This document shows, in pieces, positions 47,140-57,996 of a stretch of 64,000 bases of DNA. The stretch is from the NCBI GenBank assembly GCA_963662155.1, contig OY759266.1, forward strand, positions 55,361,510 to 55,425,509, written 5' to 3'. The stretch comes from Lamellibrachia columna. Lineage: Eukaryota > Annelida > Polychaeta > Sabellida > Siboglinidae. The notes under the pieces are model-generated. The model ran no database searches. It was not told the DNA's origin and saw nothing but the letters and a program-made list of their open reading frames with translations. Made by a program: the position numbers and the translations under genes. Positions within the stretch are counted from its first letter, which is position 1, and every line of letters begins with the position of its first letter.

Positions 47140-47589
47140 TTGTATACAAGTACAATAACTGACCAGGTAATCGCTCTCCATAAGACATACGGTTTTCAAA
47201 ATATGATTTGGTTAGCATGGTCTCCTCACTCCACCGTGTGTATGGCCTTTCTGGAGCTGCAAGGGAAAACAACAAATGTGACTTGTGGGAAGCATTTTAC
47301 AATAAAAGTAATTCAAGATATACTCTACTCTCTCACTGTTGTATTAATAGTTTTTGTCAACTTGTGTTTGTACATGCACTCTCTGTCCTACTTGGAGTGG
47401 GAGGAAGATCGTTACCGCTCGTCTGGTCGTGATGTCGTTTCATTGCATCTCGGCGTTCCTCCAGTCGTTATCGTTGTAACGGCGGTCCTGGATCACTATG
47501 ACTTGGAAGTAATGTTACCAATGGTCTTCCCAGTAGCATTTCGACCGGGGAAGGTAAGTTCGTGGCGACGGGTGTGGCTTTTAGGTTAA
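47140..47589 (+). other. unrecognised 149-codon open stretch, possibly chance or transposon remnant
   Basis: An open frame (MYTSTITDQVIALHKTYG onward) has a hydrophobic segment near residues 60-85 (ILYSLTVVLIVFVNLCLYMH) and a less AT-rich 3' half. A GTAAGT lies at 47552. I see no family motif and no convincing start context, so I do not call it a gene. Confidence 0.2.
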
Positions 47590-47791
47590 GTAACGCAAGT
47601 TGGATATCACTGCCATTTCGCATAGCAAGGCTTTTTCACAATCGGTTTTACGCTTCTTTCAAAGAATCCGTTGCTCCGCGCATAGTGAGGCGAGCTCGTC
47701 ACATGTTTGATTCCCCAAGAATCAACGAACCTTTTTTTTTTAATTGTATTAATAGTTTTTATGGTTGTACTCTTAGTATTACTTGTATAAA

Positions 47792-47898
<107 letters not shown>

Positions 47899-48075
47899 TT
47901 AGCAGTTTCATGATCATTTTCTTACTTTTACTTGTATTACTAATTACATTTAAAGTAGTGTTATATAATATGTTAACATGTTTATTTTGTAAGCATTTAT
48001 TTTTTTACATTTAGCATTTGTGTAGACTACGCTTTATATAATTATTCTCTTAGCAACTTATGCCTGTAAAATACT

Positions 48076-48168
48076 ACTACTATGTATATAAAGCGCCTGA
48101 GAGTAATCTCGATTGATCGGGCGCTATATTAGTACTTTTATTATTATTATTATTATTGTTATTATTAT
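48076..48168. mobile_element. SINE-tail-like palindromic segment with (TTA)n
   Basis: TATATAAAGCGCC and GGGCGCTATATTA form an inverted pair around AGAGTAATCTCGATTGAT and lead into (TTATTA)n. This arrangement is common at the 3' end of invertebrate SINEs. No tRNA-like head is present. Confidence 0.5.
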
Positions 48169-48169
48169 T

Positions 48170-48405
48170 ATAAGCAGTCACGAGCAAGACGTTGCGTTTT
48201 CTCAACGCCTTGATGTCCCTCATGCAACTGTCCAAGTATATCGTGCTGCATGCTCTCTGGCACAACAATCTGTCGAAGAGTGCACCATCTTCAATGGTAA
48301 GTTCATCCCTGAAAAACCGATACGGCCTCAGATCGGTTGGTAGTTCTTTGATGTGTTCAGGCCATCCGTGATGTACGATTTCCTTTAGTCGATTATCGTT
48401 GGTGA
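48170..48405 (-). pseudogene. Ty3/gypsy fragment upstream of the integrase zinc finger
   Basis: The minus strand encodes RLKEIVHHGWPEHIKELPTD and FRDELTIEDGALF, the segment linking RNase H and integrase in gypsy polyproteins. After a one-base loss it continues in another frame into the start of the HHCC region. It belongs to a different copy from the plus-strand gypsy element, because orientation and sequence differ. Confidence 0.8.
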
Positions 48406-49510
48406 GATAACTTTTTATCCAATCATTTCCAACTCCACGCACGCCATAGAAATTCAACTTTTTGATAAGTATTTCGTGGTCCACTGTATCGAAGGCCTTT
48501 TTAAGATCAATAAATACACCAATAGCATGCAATATTGTCCGTTGCATTTGAAATTTCCTCTATTAATTCCATTACGGCATGTGATGTGGACATAGCTTTA
48601 CGGAAACCAATGTACTGACTTGAATTTAGTATGTCCTTAGCATTGATAAAGTTGTCTAACCTACTGAGGAACAGTTTCTCCAAAATTTTGGAAAATTGTG
48701 GCAAAAGAGAAATTGGCCTATAATTTCCTATGTCCGTCTTGGCACCACTTTTGAATATAGGTTTTATCTTGGCTATCTTCATTCTAGAGGGGAACACACC
48801 AGTCTTAAACGAATGATTGCAAATGTGCGTGAGAGGTTTGGATATAACGGGTATGACATTGGCTACAATAGCCATGCTAATATATTAAAAATCTGTAGAT
48901 TTTTTTCGTGTACACGTTTTTACAGTATTGATAACCTCTTCCTCATCAACGGGCTTTAAATACAGACAGTTTCCGATCCTGCTTCCTAAATAATCATAAA
49001 TAGAGAAATTGCCATCAGAATTTGTAATGTTTTCTGCTAATTTGGAACTAATATTTGTGAAGAACTTATTGAATTCATTTGCCATATCTTGGTGGAAATG
49101 TCTTTGTCTCTACACTTTATATGGATAGGATATTTGATCGATGGACGTTGTTTACGAATTACAGTGTTCAATATCGCCCATGTTTCTTTAATGTCTCCTC
49201 TCTTTTCTGCTAGAAATTTACTGTAATACACCTTTTCAGTGGATCTTAATATAGAAGTTAGTTTGTTTGTTTACGTTTTGTATCGAGATTCGGAGATTTC
49301 GGTTCTATCCCGAAGAAATAATCTGTAAATATGATTCTTCTTACGACATGCGTTTTTAAGCCGTTAGACAACCAAGGTTTTTTTTCTACAAGTGTCCTTA
49401 ATCTTTACTTCCTTAACTGGGCAATAAATGTTGTATAATGTATTGAATGTATTGATAAAATTAGCAGACGCGATGTTAACATCATCCTGAACTTTCGTAC
49501 AACTGTCGAT
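48406..49510 (-). pseudogene. jockey-like LINE fragment (linker and RT N-terminal half)
   Basis: From high to low coordinates: a linker with KETWAILNTVIRKQRPSIKY (49231-49037) and ANEFNKFFTNISSKLAENIT (49085), then RT motif regions (48875-48507) with PSRMKIAKIKPIFKSGAKTD and IGNYRPISLLPQFSKILEKL. After a shift comes DLKKAFDTVDHEILIKKLNF to SYLTN at about 48406. The catalytic FADD part is missing and gypsy sequence follows in the same frame. Confidence 0.87.
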
Positions 49511-49607
49511 ATTAGATCATTTACTCGAGTGTTCTTTTTGGTTTATATTGCGATGTGTGTGTGCCCTATCCGCTTGCCACCATGTAGTAATATGCCGTAA
49601 ACACGCA

Positions 49608-49737
<130 letters not shown>

Positions 49738-49873
49738 GCAAACAAAGCTTTTCTAATTTGTGTACCTCTACGCTTACTCAGTCTCAGAGGTGTTACATAT
49801 TCCTTTCACAAACCACGACCCGACTCAGTCCCAATTATACTCAGTCATAAAATAGTCTACAATATTCTAACAA

Positions 49874-50655
49874 CTAGCACAACAAAAATCGAATTGAGGA
49901 GGGACGTTTAAGGAGCGGAAAAGTTGATAGCGTGAAAGATGCAATATGAATTAATGTTGCAAGCTGGAGATTCTCTGTCTGAGGATATCCAAACTTGGTT
50001 TTACAAAAAAAAAGTTGGACAGTTGATTTGAGGCTATTAGGTAGGTCATTTATATTCATAAGATAGAGGATGTGGGGAAATCACTGAACATTGGGGGACT
50101 CCACTGATAACCGGAGCCCAATCTGAATACGTACCTTTACACGCCACACGTTGTTTTCTATCCTTCAAGTTTCTGAAATAGTCTCTTGTGGGGTACTTTG
50201 TCGAACGCTTTGGCGAAATCCATAATGATAGCGTCAGTTTGCATCCCGCCGCTAAGATTGGTCGATATATGTATTGTATGAAATCTAGCAGCAGCGTATC
50301 GATTAAGCGTTTTTTTTTTAATCCATGCTGTTTGTCGAAGAGAATATTATTGGCTTCGAGGTAGTTTAGTACATGTGTGTGTTTTGAGATTATGTGTTCC
50401 ATTAGTTTGCTGTACACACAAGTAAATGATACTGCGCTATAATTTAATGAGAAACATCGTTCTCCTTTCTTGAAGATTTGTGCTATTTTTGCTTGTTTCC
50501 AGTCGTCTGGTACGTAAACATGTTCAAGGGATTTTGAAAATATTATTTACGTACCTTCTGTGAGGACACTGGAGTGAAACCTGTCTGATCCCTTAGCTTT
50601 GTTAGGGTTTAGATTTTCCAGAAGTTTGTTAATACCTCCTGTGCTGATATTAAGT
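49874..50655 (-). pseudogene. LINE RT fragment, same family as 18525-19590
   Basis: The minus strand has LLENLNPNKAKGSDRFHSSV (near 50600), then KHTHVLNYLEANNILFDKQH and SDWAPVISGVPQCSVISPH (50417-50046), and NINDLPNSLKSTVQLF (50059), in several frames. It is cut at 50655 by a (TA)n tract. The catalytic box is beyond the preserved part. Confidence 0.85.
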
Positions 50656-50659
50656 TTGG

Positions 50660-50660
<1 letters not shown>

Positions 50661-50711
<51 letters not shown>
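50661..50711. repeat. (TA)n tract joining two different LINEs
   Basis: About 26 TA units sit between two unrelated minus-strand LINE fragments. Confidence 0.99.
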
Positions 50712-50715
<4 letters not shown>

Positions 50716-52340
50716 GTCAGTGCCAAGCTTACTCTTGAAACCAAACTGGTTACTGCTAGTGATCAGAAAGGATGACATACGACCCAGTATGACTTTTTCC
50801 ACTATTTTCGACATCACGCTGGCTAATGCAATCTGTCTGTAGTTATCACTATCATTGATTTTACCACATTTATCTTTGATAACAGGTACAAGCACAACTG
50901 ATAGCATAGAATCAGGTAGGAAACCATGGACAAAAATGGTAGACATACACATAGCCAGTAACGGTGATACTCGTCTGCTGCAGTACATTAGATGCTCTGC
51001 ATACACACCATCAAGGCCACATGATTTATTTTTATCTAATTGCCCAATGACCAATTCAATCTCATCAACAATACCAAATATATAATTAGTATATGTGACA
51101 TCATAATGTAATGATGTGATGTAATGTCATTATTATGTATACACTTAAACAATTGCTCAAAGTGACCCTTCCATAGTTCAGTTATATTGTCAGCACCAGT
51201 AACCCCATCAATACTATTTGGCAAGGGAACTTTGCAGTTATTCATACGATTAACTTCTTTCCAGAACTTACCAGTTTTACTTTCTTGTAGTTTAGTGTCT
51301 AGAGAGTTGCTAATCAATTGAGTTTTATGTTGCTTTAAAAACCGAAGCCCATATTTAAATCTGGCTCTAGAGAGTTTCATAGATTCAAAGGCTGGGCCAT
51401 GTTTAGGCTTTCCAGCTACAACCCAAGCCAGAAAATTATGCCTTGCCACATTATGTAGCTCATCAGTATACTCACTCCAACCTGGGCGACACTTAGAAGC
51501 ATCAAGATTGTCTACCTTTACATATTTATAAAATACATAATCACCAACATTGCACATAGCATTCACAATATCACCATAAAATTTGTTTATAGCCACTCTG
51601 TGATATTCATTTTTGCAGTTCACATCCTTGCATGATATAGCTTCATAAGGAATGTTTATATTTTGAATACTAATATCTGTCAGTGTACAATATTCATTTT
51701 TACCATCCTGGCTAACTTTATCCCATGCTAGTCCATGCATTTTACTAGTAGGCCTATTGGTAATTTCTACCTCTGGTACTAGTAGGCCTATTGGTAATTT
51801 CTACCTCTGGTATGCATTGCAAAGACACATCAATACTAACTGGAAAATTATCCGCAGTACTTGGAGAATGCCAGACTGTAATATATGTTATGATATCATG
51901 GGCGTCTGTTGTGGAAACACGATGGACCAGCCATGAAGTGGTATGCCATGCCTCTCTATAGTGAGTAAATGTATCACTTGGGAGGTAAGTCTCACTAGAC
52001 AATAATAAATTATTTTCAGAACAGAAACTTCTGACATGATTTCCAAATAAAGATGCACTGTCACTAATGTTAGAGTTCCAATCTCCTACAAGTGAGATGC
52101 ATCTACATTCTAGCTCATCAATGATAGCCTTGATTATACCAAAATTCTCTAAATAGATATCTTCATTTTCACTACACTGATATGGCATATAAACACATAT
52201 TAAAACATAAATCTGGTTGCCAAACTGCATTTGGATACCAGTAAGGCAATCAATATTAAAAATAAGAGGTGTCACATTTTTCTCCAGCGTGGATCGCCAC
52301 ATATATTGTAACACACTATCCTGAATAATTATATTTCAAG
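50712..52340 (-). pseudogene. LINE fragment with endonuclease and RT N-terminal part
   Basis: From 52340 downward: endonuclease with IYVLICVYMPYQCSENEDIY and CISLVGDWNSNISDSASLFG (GDWN, the GDFN-type motif). After a repeated 35-base stretch near 51745-51800 comes a linker with cysteine-containing segments (51740-51036), and RT motifs (51054-50713) with KNKSCGLDGVYAEHLM, LSVVLVPVIKDKCGKIND and VEKVILGRMSSFLITSSNQF. It is cut by the (TA)n tract after KLGTDM. This family differs from the CR1- and jockey-like copies. Its 5' side ends about 12 bases before the VWA gene exon. Confidence 0.85.
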
Positions 52341-52352
52341 ATATTATTGCAG

Positions 52353-52436
52353 CGATCAACATGAAGTCCACAAAGGCCATACTTTGTGCTTTCGTCGCTG
52401 GCTGTTTCCTGTTCACGTCGACATCAGCAGTGGAAA
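52353..52436 (+). CDS. secreted VWA-domain protein gene, exon with start codon and signal peptide
   Basis: ATG at 52361 starts MKSTKAILCAFVAGCFLF, followed by TSTSAVES: a short basic start, a hydrophobic core and a small-residue cleavage region, so a clear signal peptide of about 23 residues. A consensus donor GTAAGT begins at 52437 after the first base of a codon (phase 1), and the VWA exon at 55048 starts in the matching phase. An AG at 52351-52352 (ATTATTGCAG) could be the acceptor of an intron in the 5' UTR, which would place the LINE just upstream inside that intron. The gene is on the plus strand and continues beyond 55653. Confidence 0.82.
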
Positions 52437-53236
52437 GTAAGTGCCTGCGGTATTTTGACTAGGTTTTGTGCTGCAATACAATGTACAAAACCTTTAAATT
52501 AAACGCTGTTCTAAATAAATGATCTATACTTATATTAATACGCTAACTTTGGGGACAATCTGGCAGTATCTCCTCCCAGGCGCCGACGTCCACTCGCCTC
52601 TTTATTTGTTCATTCGCCTCCTTGGACCAGTGGCCTCTGGTCTACCAATTTGGGATGATAAAAATGTACTCCACTTTACTTGTAACGCGCAATCGTCTCA
52701 ATCCTACGGACTCTGTATGTGGGTAATGGCGGACGGATCGTAAATGTGGTCTGTATCCAACAAAAGCCACAGAGTGGTTCAACACTCAAATCCCCCACCG
52801 TGTCCGTCTTTGTCGGACAAGGTAGAATATAACTGTGAATAAACACCTTCGTGGTTGTTTATTTTTTCCGAGTACTCACATCAGAAACATTGGCAAAGAT
52901 AATGTTTTCTTTACTACTTCATCAGATCTTTCATTCGATGGCAACGTATCAACATTTCTAAATCATTCACCGGGCTGGGCCGAAATTGAGGGTTATCTGC
53001 TTTGGGTTGCACACAGCATGTGCGTTAATGGAGCATCAATGTGCAAATCAATGTAGGAAAATGTTTGCAGAAAACGTTATAATGGCAGCCTATATGAAAA
53101 TATAATGTGGTTTCACCCCCTTTGCGACATGGACGGGTGTAAGCCAGTGGATATATATCTCAAGGTAGTGTGTATATAACTTGAGACACAGGACCTTGAA
53201 AGAATTGCTGAAGATAGAGATGGATGGCGACGATTG

Positions 53237-54645
53237 CTCTCTGCCTTGTGTGTCTGACGACACAGGGAGGGAGTAAGTAAGTCTCTGCCTTGTGTATCTG
53301 ACGACACAGGGAGGGAGTAAGTAAGTCTCTGCCTTGTGTGTCTGACGACACAGGGAGGGAGTCAGTAAGTCTCTGCCTTGTGTATCTGACGACACAGGGA
53401 GGGAGTAAGTAAGTCTCTGCCTTGTGTGTCTGACGACACAGGGAGGGAGTCAGTAAGTCTCTGCCTTGTGTGTCTGACGACACAGGGAGGGAGTCAGTAA
53501 GTATCTGCCTTGTGTGTCTGACGACACAGGGAGGGAGTCAGAAAGTCTTTGCCTTGTGTGTCTGACGACACAGGGAAGGAGTCAGTAAGTATCTGCCTTG
53601 TGTGTCTGACGACACAGGGAAGGAGCCAGTAAGTCTCTGCCATGTGTGTCTGACGACACAGGGAAGGAGTCAGTAAGTCTCTGCCTTGTGTGTCTGACGA
53701 CACAGGGAAGGAGTCAGTAAGTCTCTGCCTTGTGTGTCTGACGACACAGGGAAGGAGTCAGTAAGTCTCTGCCTTGTGTGTCTGACGACACAGGGAAGGA
53801 GTCAGTAAGTCTCTGCCTTGTGTGTCTGACGACACAGGGAAGGAGTCAGTAAGTCTCTGCCTTGTGTGTCTGACGACACAGGGAAGGAGTCAGTAAGTCT
53901 CTGCCTTGTGTGTCTGACGACACAGGGAAAGAGTCAGTAAGTATCTGCCTTGTGTGTCTGACGACACAGGGAAGGAGTCAGTAAGTCTCTGCCTTGTGTG
54001 TCTGACGACACAGGGATGGAGTAAGTAAGTCTCTGCCTTGTGTGTCTGACGACACAGGGAGGGAGTCAGTAAGTATCTGCCTTGTGCGTCTGACGACACA
54101 GGGAAGGAGTCAGCAAGTCTCTGCCTTGTGTGTCTGACGACACAAGGAAGGAGTCAGTAAGTCTCTGCCTTGTGTGTCTGACGACACAGGGAGTGGGTAA
54201 GTAAGTCTCTGCCTTGTGTTTCTGACGACACAGGGAGGGAGTCAGTAAGTCTCTGCTTTGTGTGTCTGACGACACAGGGAGGGAGTCAGTAAGTATCTGC
54301 CTTGTGTGTCTGATGGCACAGGGAGGGAGTAAGTAAGTCTCTGCCTTGTGTGTCTGACGACACAGGGAAGGAGTCAGTAAGTCTCTGCCTTGTGTGTCTG
54401 ATGAAACAGCGAGGGAGTAAGTAAGTCTCTGCCTTGTGTGTCTGACGACACAGCGAGGGAGTAAGTAAGTCTCTGCCTTGTGTGTCTGACGACACAGGGA
54501 CGGAGTAAGTAAGTATCTGCCTTGTGTGTCTGGCGACACAGGAGGGAGTCAGTAAGTCTCTGCCTTGTGTGTCTGACGACATAGGGAGGGAGTCAGTAAG
54601 TCTCTGCCTTGTGTGTCTGAAGACATAGGGAGGGAGTCAGTTAGA
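53237..54645. repeat. 44-bp minisatellite, about 32 copies, in the VWA intron
   Basis: The unit contains CTCTGCCTTGTGTGTCTGAC, GACACAGGGAAGGAGT and CAGTAAGT. Most copies differ by one to three bases, chiefly GGGAGG versus GGAAGG. Each unit has an AG-ending pyrimidine-poor stretch (GACGACACAG) and a perfect GTAAGT. Confidence 0.98.
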
Positions 54646-54767
54646 GTAATTCAATTGTTCACACATTTCGTCCTCCAGATGGCTTAAGATCTGTCAGCGA
54701 TTAAGTGGGGTCAAATATTCGACACGTTTGATCACGAAGAAAATTGATACCGAAGATGATTCTATTG

Positions 54768-54862
54768 GCAACGATAACATTGATCCCTGTTATCCCGATC
54801 TCTCCCCTGTTGGCAACGATAACATTGATCCCTGTTATCCTGATCTCTCCCTTGTTGGCAGC
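54768..54862. repeat. 45-bp direct duplication
   Basis: Two copies of GTTGGCAACGATAACATTGA followed by TCCCTGTTATCC and GATCTCTCCC, and a third partial start. Confidence 0.85.
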
Positions 54863-55047
54863 GACAAAAAATAATAGTTTCCGGAACACACTCAAATCAA
54901 TAAACAGAAACCTGCTTACTGATCTGATACTTTAATTGTGTCGATGTGTCCTACATGGTTATTTGGTACCACCACTTTGGTAGGCACTGCGTGTCGGTTC
55001 CTGCTTGCGTTGCAAGTTGGCTTTAGCTATATCTATGTTTCTTGCAG

Positions 55048-55653
55048 GTGCCTGCGAGAACTACGTGGCTGACATCGTGTTCATGATAGACAGTTCCGGC
55101 AGCATTCGCGATACCAACCCAAGAGACAGATCCTACGACAACTGGGAACTGCTGCTTAACTTTATAGTGACGATGGTCGACAAACTAAATATCGGGTTGA
55201 ACCAGGTGCTCATCGGGGTCGTCAAGTTCTCAACAGACGCAGAGACCGTCTTCCACATGAACCAGTACACGGACAAGAACTTGCTGAAGGAGGCCATCAG
55301 AGGGATCCGGTACAAGGGCGGACACACGAACACCGTAGGCGGCATCCGCATCATGCACGACGTTGAGTTCACTCCCCAAAACGGCGACAGATCCGGCGTT
55401 CCGAACATCGCTGTCGTCATCACTGACGGCGGGTCGACTCAAAATAAGTCGAGTACAATCCCGGAAGCCATTCGCGCTCGCAATGATGGCATCAAGATAT
55501 ACAGCGTCGGCATCACCAGTCGCGTCAATGAGGCCGAGTTGCGGGACATATCGTCTCCACCACATGTAAAAGACAAGAACTACTTTATGGCGTCAACTTT
55601 CCAGAATCTTGACAGGCTGGCAATCGCAATTATGTCTGAAGCTTGTGATAACG
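55048..55653 (+). CDS. secreted VWA-domain protein gene, VWA exon
   Basis: This 606-base exon has phase 1 at both ends, the symmetric form typical of VWA modules. It encodes one complete VWA domain (about residues 28-225 of the protein). The MIDAS motif is D40-S42-S44 in VFMIDSSGSIRD, with T119 (GGHTNTVGGI) and D152 (VVITDGG) as the other metal-binding positions. All key residues are present, so cation-dependent ligand binding is expected. Cysteines flank the domain (ACENY at the start, SEACDNG at the end), as in matrilins and collagen-type VWA modules. The donor GTAAGT is at 55654. More exons must follow outside or further downstream; none was recognised. Likely extracellular-matrix or mucosal protein. 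Confidence 0.92.
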
Positions 55654-55670
55654 GTAAGTGTACCACGGTA

Positions 55671-55742
55671 ACAGTCTACCATACATTCAATAATGTATGC
55701 ACCCAGATTCTGGGTGCATACATTATTGAATGCATGGTAGAC
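55671..55742. repeat. 33-bp-arm hairpin just after the VWA exon donor
   Basis: GTCTACCATACATTCAATAA and the following bases to CACCCAG pair with the downstream CTGGGTGCATACATTATTGA and the rest of that arm. There is one mismatch in 33 and a loop of about 3 bases. It starts about 20 bases into the intron. Confidence 0.95.
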
Positions 55743-55849
55743 CTATACAAAATGGATTGGGGACAGTGAGTAACAATGAGACCACGCTTTGAGGCCAGAC
55801 TCTCTTCTAGGCGAAGGCGAGCGAGAGTCCGATAAGCGAGACTAGTCGA

Positions 55850-56572
55850 CCTGTTGAATCTTTTGTAATTCGTCCCACTTCCGGTCTTGGTCGACGTATT
55901 TTTTGTAGCTAGACGCGCCCGCGCTCAAACTTTAAAGAGCGTTCCCACGAAATGCCCATCATTACCCGTCCAACCAGCGACGACTGGTCCACTACCAATA
56001 AAAGGGAAGTTCCCGTACATAAGACCCGTAAGTCCCAGCGAGCAGTATTATTGTTAAAAAAGCAACCGAAAAATCAACGTTTCAACAGGTCGGTCTGTCG
56101 GTGGTACTAATGTAGTTAACTTGGTCAGTAACCGTTTCCTACTAGTTTCTGCTGGGGCGATATTAATATCGGAGTTTCAGTCGCTGATTGTCTCGGTGCG
56201 AATACTGGTTGGAGCATTACCCCCTTAGGAACAGCTAACGTCTGAATCACCCTCGCCGCCAGGGGTTCTGACTACATCAGTACCCCTGGCAGATTAACCC
56301 TCGCCACAAGGGGTTCTGACTACATCACTACCCCTGGCAGATTAACCCTCGCCACCAGGGGTTCTAACTACATCACTACCCCTGGCAGATTAACCTACTG
56401 AAACGTGGAACTTACTGTTGCTGAGTTAACCAATAGAAGCCGTTCCTATGATCTTGGGAAGAGTCTTTGAAGTAGTTTGCCACTTTGAGCAATGGCGCGT
56501 CTAGTTCAAAGAAACACGTCGACCAAGACAGCAAGTGGGACGAAGTAAAAAAAAAAATAATGATTCAACGTA
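55850..56572. mobile_element. non-autonomous inverted-repeat element of about 720 bp
   Basis: Left arm (about 55850-55935: TTCGTCCCACTTCCGGTCTT, GGTCGACGTATTT, TAGACGCGCC, GCTCAAACTTT) is the inverse of the right arm (about 56478-56572). Identity is about 75-80 percent over 85 bases. The interior holds a 48-bp tandem repeat (56262-56397). No transposase. It lies in the VWA gene downstream of the second coding exon. Confidence 0.75.
56262..56397. repeat. 48-bp tandem repeat, three copies, each a hairpin
   Basis: Each unit has AGGGGTTCTGACTACATCA followed by a short gap and TACCCCTGG, so that CCAGGGGT pairs with ACCCCTGG in every copy. Confidence 0.92.
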
Positions 56573-57446
56573 CATACAACGTACATACACACGTGGCGTG
56601 GCATAAACTGAACAATCCACATTTCAACGGGATTGTCTGCCAGGAGTACTGTAGTACTACTACCACCCCTGGCCCTGGCCAGCGAGGATTGTCTGGATGC
56701 TTGATGAGGTGGGCGAAAAACTAGTACAAAAAGGAGAGATTTTCAGGTTAACAGATTATTATGAGGATGATTCTGAAAGTGTATAATATTATGACTTAAT
56801 AGGCCCTACCTAAATACTTATGCATTATTTGGCAGATCCCCTATTGGAACACAGTGCAAACACTGAAATGAACGGAACAATGTTAATTACAACACATTTA
56901 TTAATCGCAGTCTGATTCACAATGGACGATACATTCCCAACACTGTGCCTCCCCGAGTGAAGTTTTCGCTTGATACCGCAATTTTATAATTTCTCCTGGA
57001 AATTTTTCCATTTGCCCCAGCACCATCTCATTCACAACACACGTGATTACAACAAATAATACTCAAAACACTGCTTGACGGCCTATATCGCAGCTAGAGC
57101 ATATATCCATGACCAGAACTACCAAAGAAGAACAGAATAGAATAACAAGCAAACTAGCGAAAGTTTAACAAATAACCGTTTTTTTACAATGGCAGTGTGT
57201 TTTACATATTCAACGAATCCACGTGATGTCGCACAAGACATGCTTACACATATTGATGACCATGCTGCTACCTTCCGTTTTGACCGTTTTCGAAGTAAGA
57301 ATAGCGAATACCGTTCTATGAAAGTCTTGGCAGTCTGGTTAATAGTGTGAGTAGTATGTTAAGAGGAAATAACACATCAAGGACGGGGACCACGAGTACA
57401 AGTTACTTCCGTTTCCGGTTGCGCGCGCAGCCTTCTGGGTAGCCTG
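56573..57446. other. no gene recognised
   Basis: AT-rich, without coding or transposon motifs that I recognise. Confidence 0.5.
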
Positions 57447-57560
57447 GGTGCCCCCTGGAGTTAACCCTAGCCGCGCCCCTGACGACTGTAGCTAACCCTA
57501 GTCGTAACCTTAGCCGAAACCTAGTCTTAACCCTAATTCAGACCCTGACCCTAACCGTCT
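57447..57560. repeat. degenerate telomere-like CTAACC repeats
   Basis: Several TTAACCCTA, CTAACCCTAG, TTAACCCTAA and CCCTAACC words are spread over about 100 bp with unrelated spacers. It resembles a decayed interstitial telomeric repeat or a low-complexity repeat of that base composition. Confidence 0.45.
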
Positions 57561-57831
57561 TTCGTAGCGACTAAAGGACGGGTGAATGAGTGGTCAAGGA
57601 GTCTTGATCTAAGATCAGAGGTCATCCACGTACATAAGGCGGCGGGGACGGCGGTGGCGGCTTTCGTGAAGAGGGATCAAAGGGCCTGTTAGCATCATTC
57701 ATTAACAGTGTCATTAATAGAGATCAAATGTTATATGCATTGTATAGCCTATATGTATGGCTACATTTTTTTTGCTGGATGTATAGACATTCAACCTTTC
57801 AGTTATTATCTAGTAGCACGGTGAAATGTGC

Positions 57832-57996
57832 TCTTTCTTACCATCTCAGCATATATTTATGTACTTTATGACACTGTCTCAGTACACATTTCTATACTTT
57901 ATGACACTGTCTCCAGCCTGCCTTGCAGTTTCTCACTGTCTCAGCACACATCTCTGTACTTTATGACACTGTCTCCAGCCTGCCTTGCTGTTTATC
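57832..57996. repeat. direct repeats with TACTTTATGACACTGTCTC
   Basis: Three copies of ATGACACTGTCTC-containing units, the last two longer and including CAGCCTGCCTTGC. Spacing is irregular. Confidence 0.85.

Larger units (their letters stand above)
52437..55047 (+). other. first coding intron of the VWA gene
   Basis: The intron runs from donor GTAAGT at 52437 to acceptor TATGTTTCTTGCAG ending at 55047. It holds a large 44-bp minisatellite (53237-54645) and a small 45-bp duplication (54768-54860). The parts 52450-53230 and 54865-55040 show no gene. Confidence 0.8.

Noticed and set aside
53090..54582. Repeated SSDTQGRDLLTPSLCRQ-type proteins on the minus strand
   Set aside because: Artefacts of the 44-bp intronic repeat, which shifts frame at every unit.
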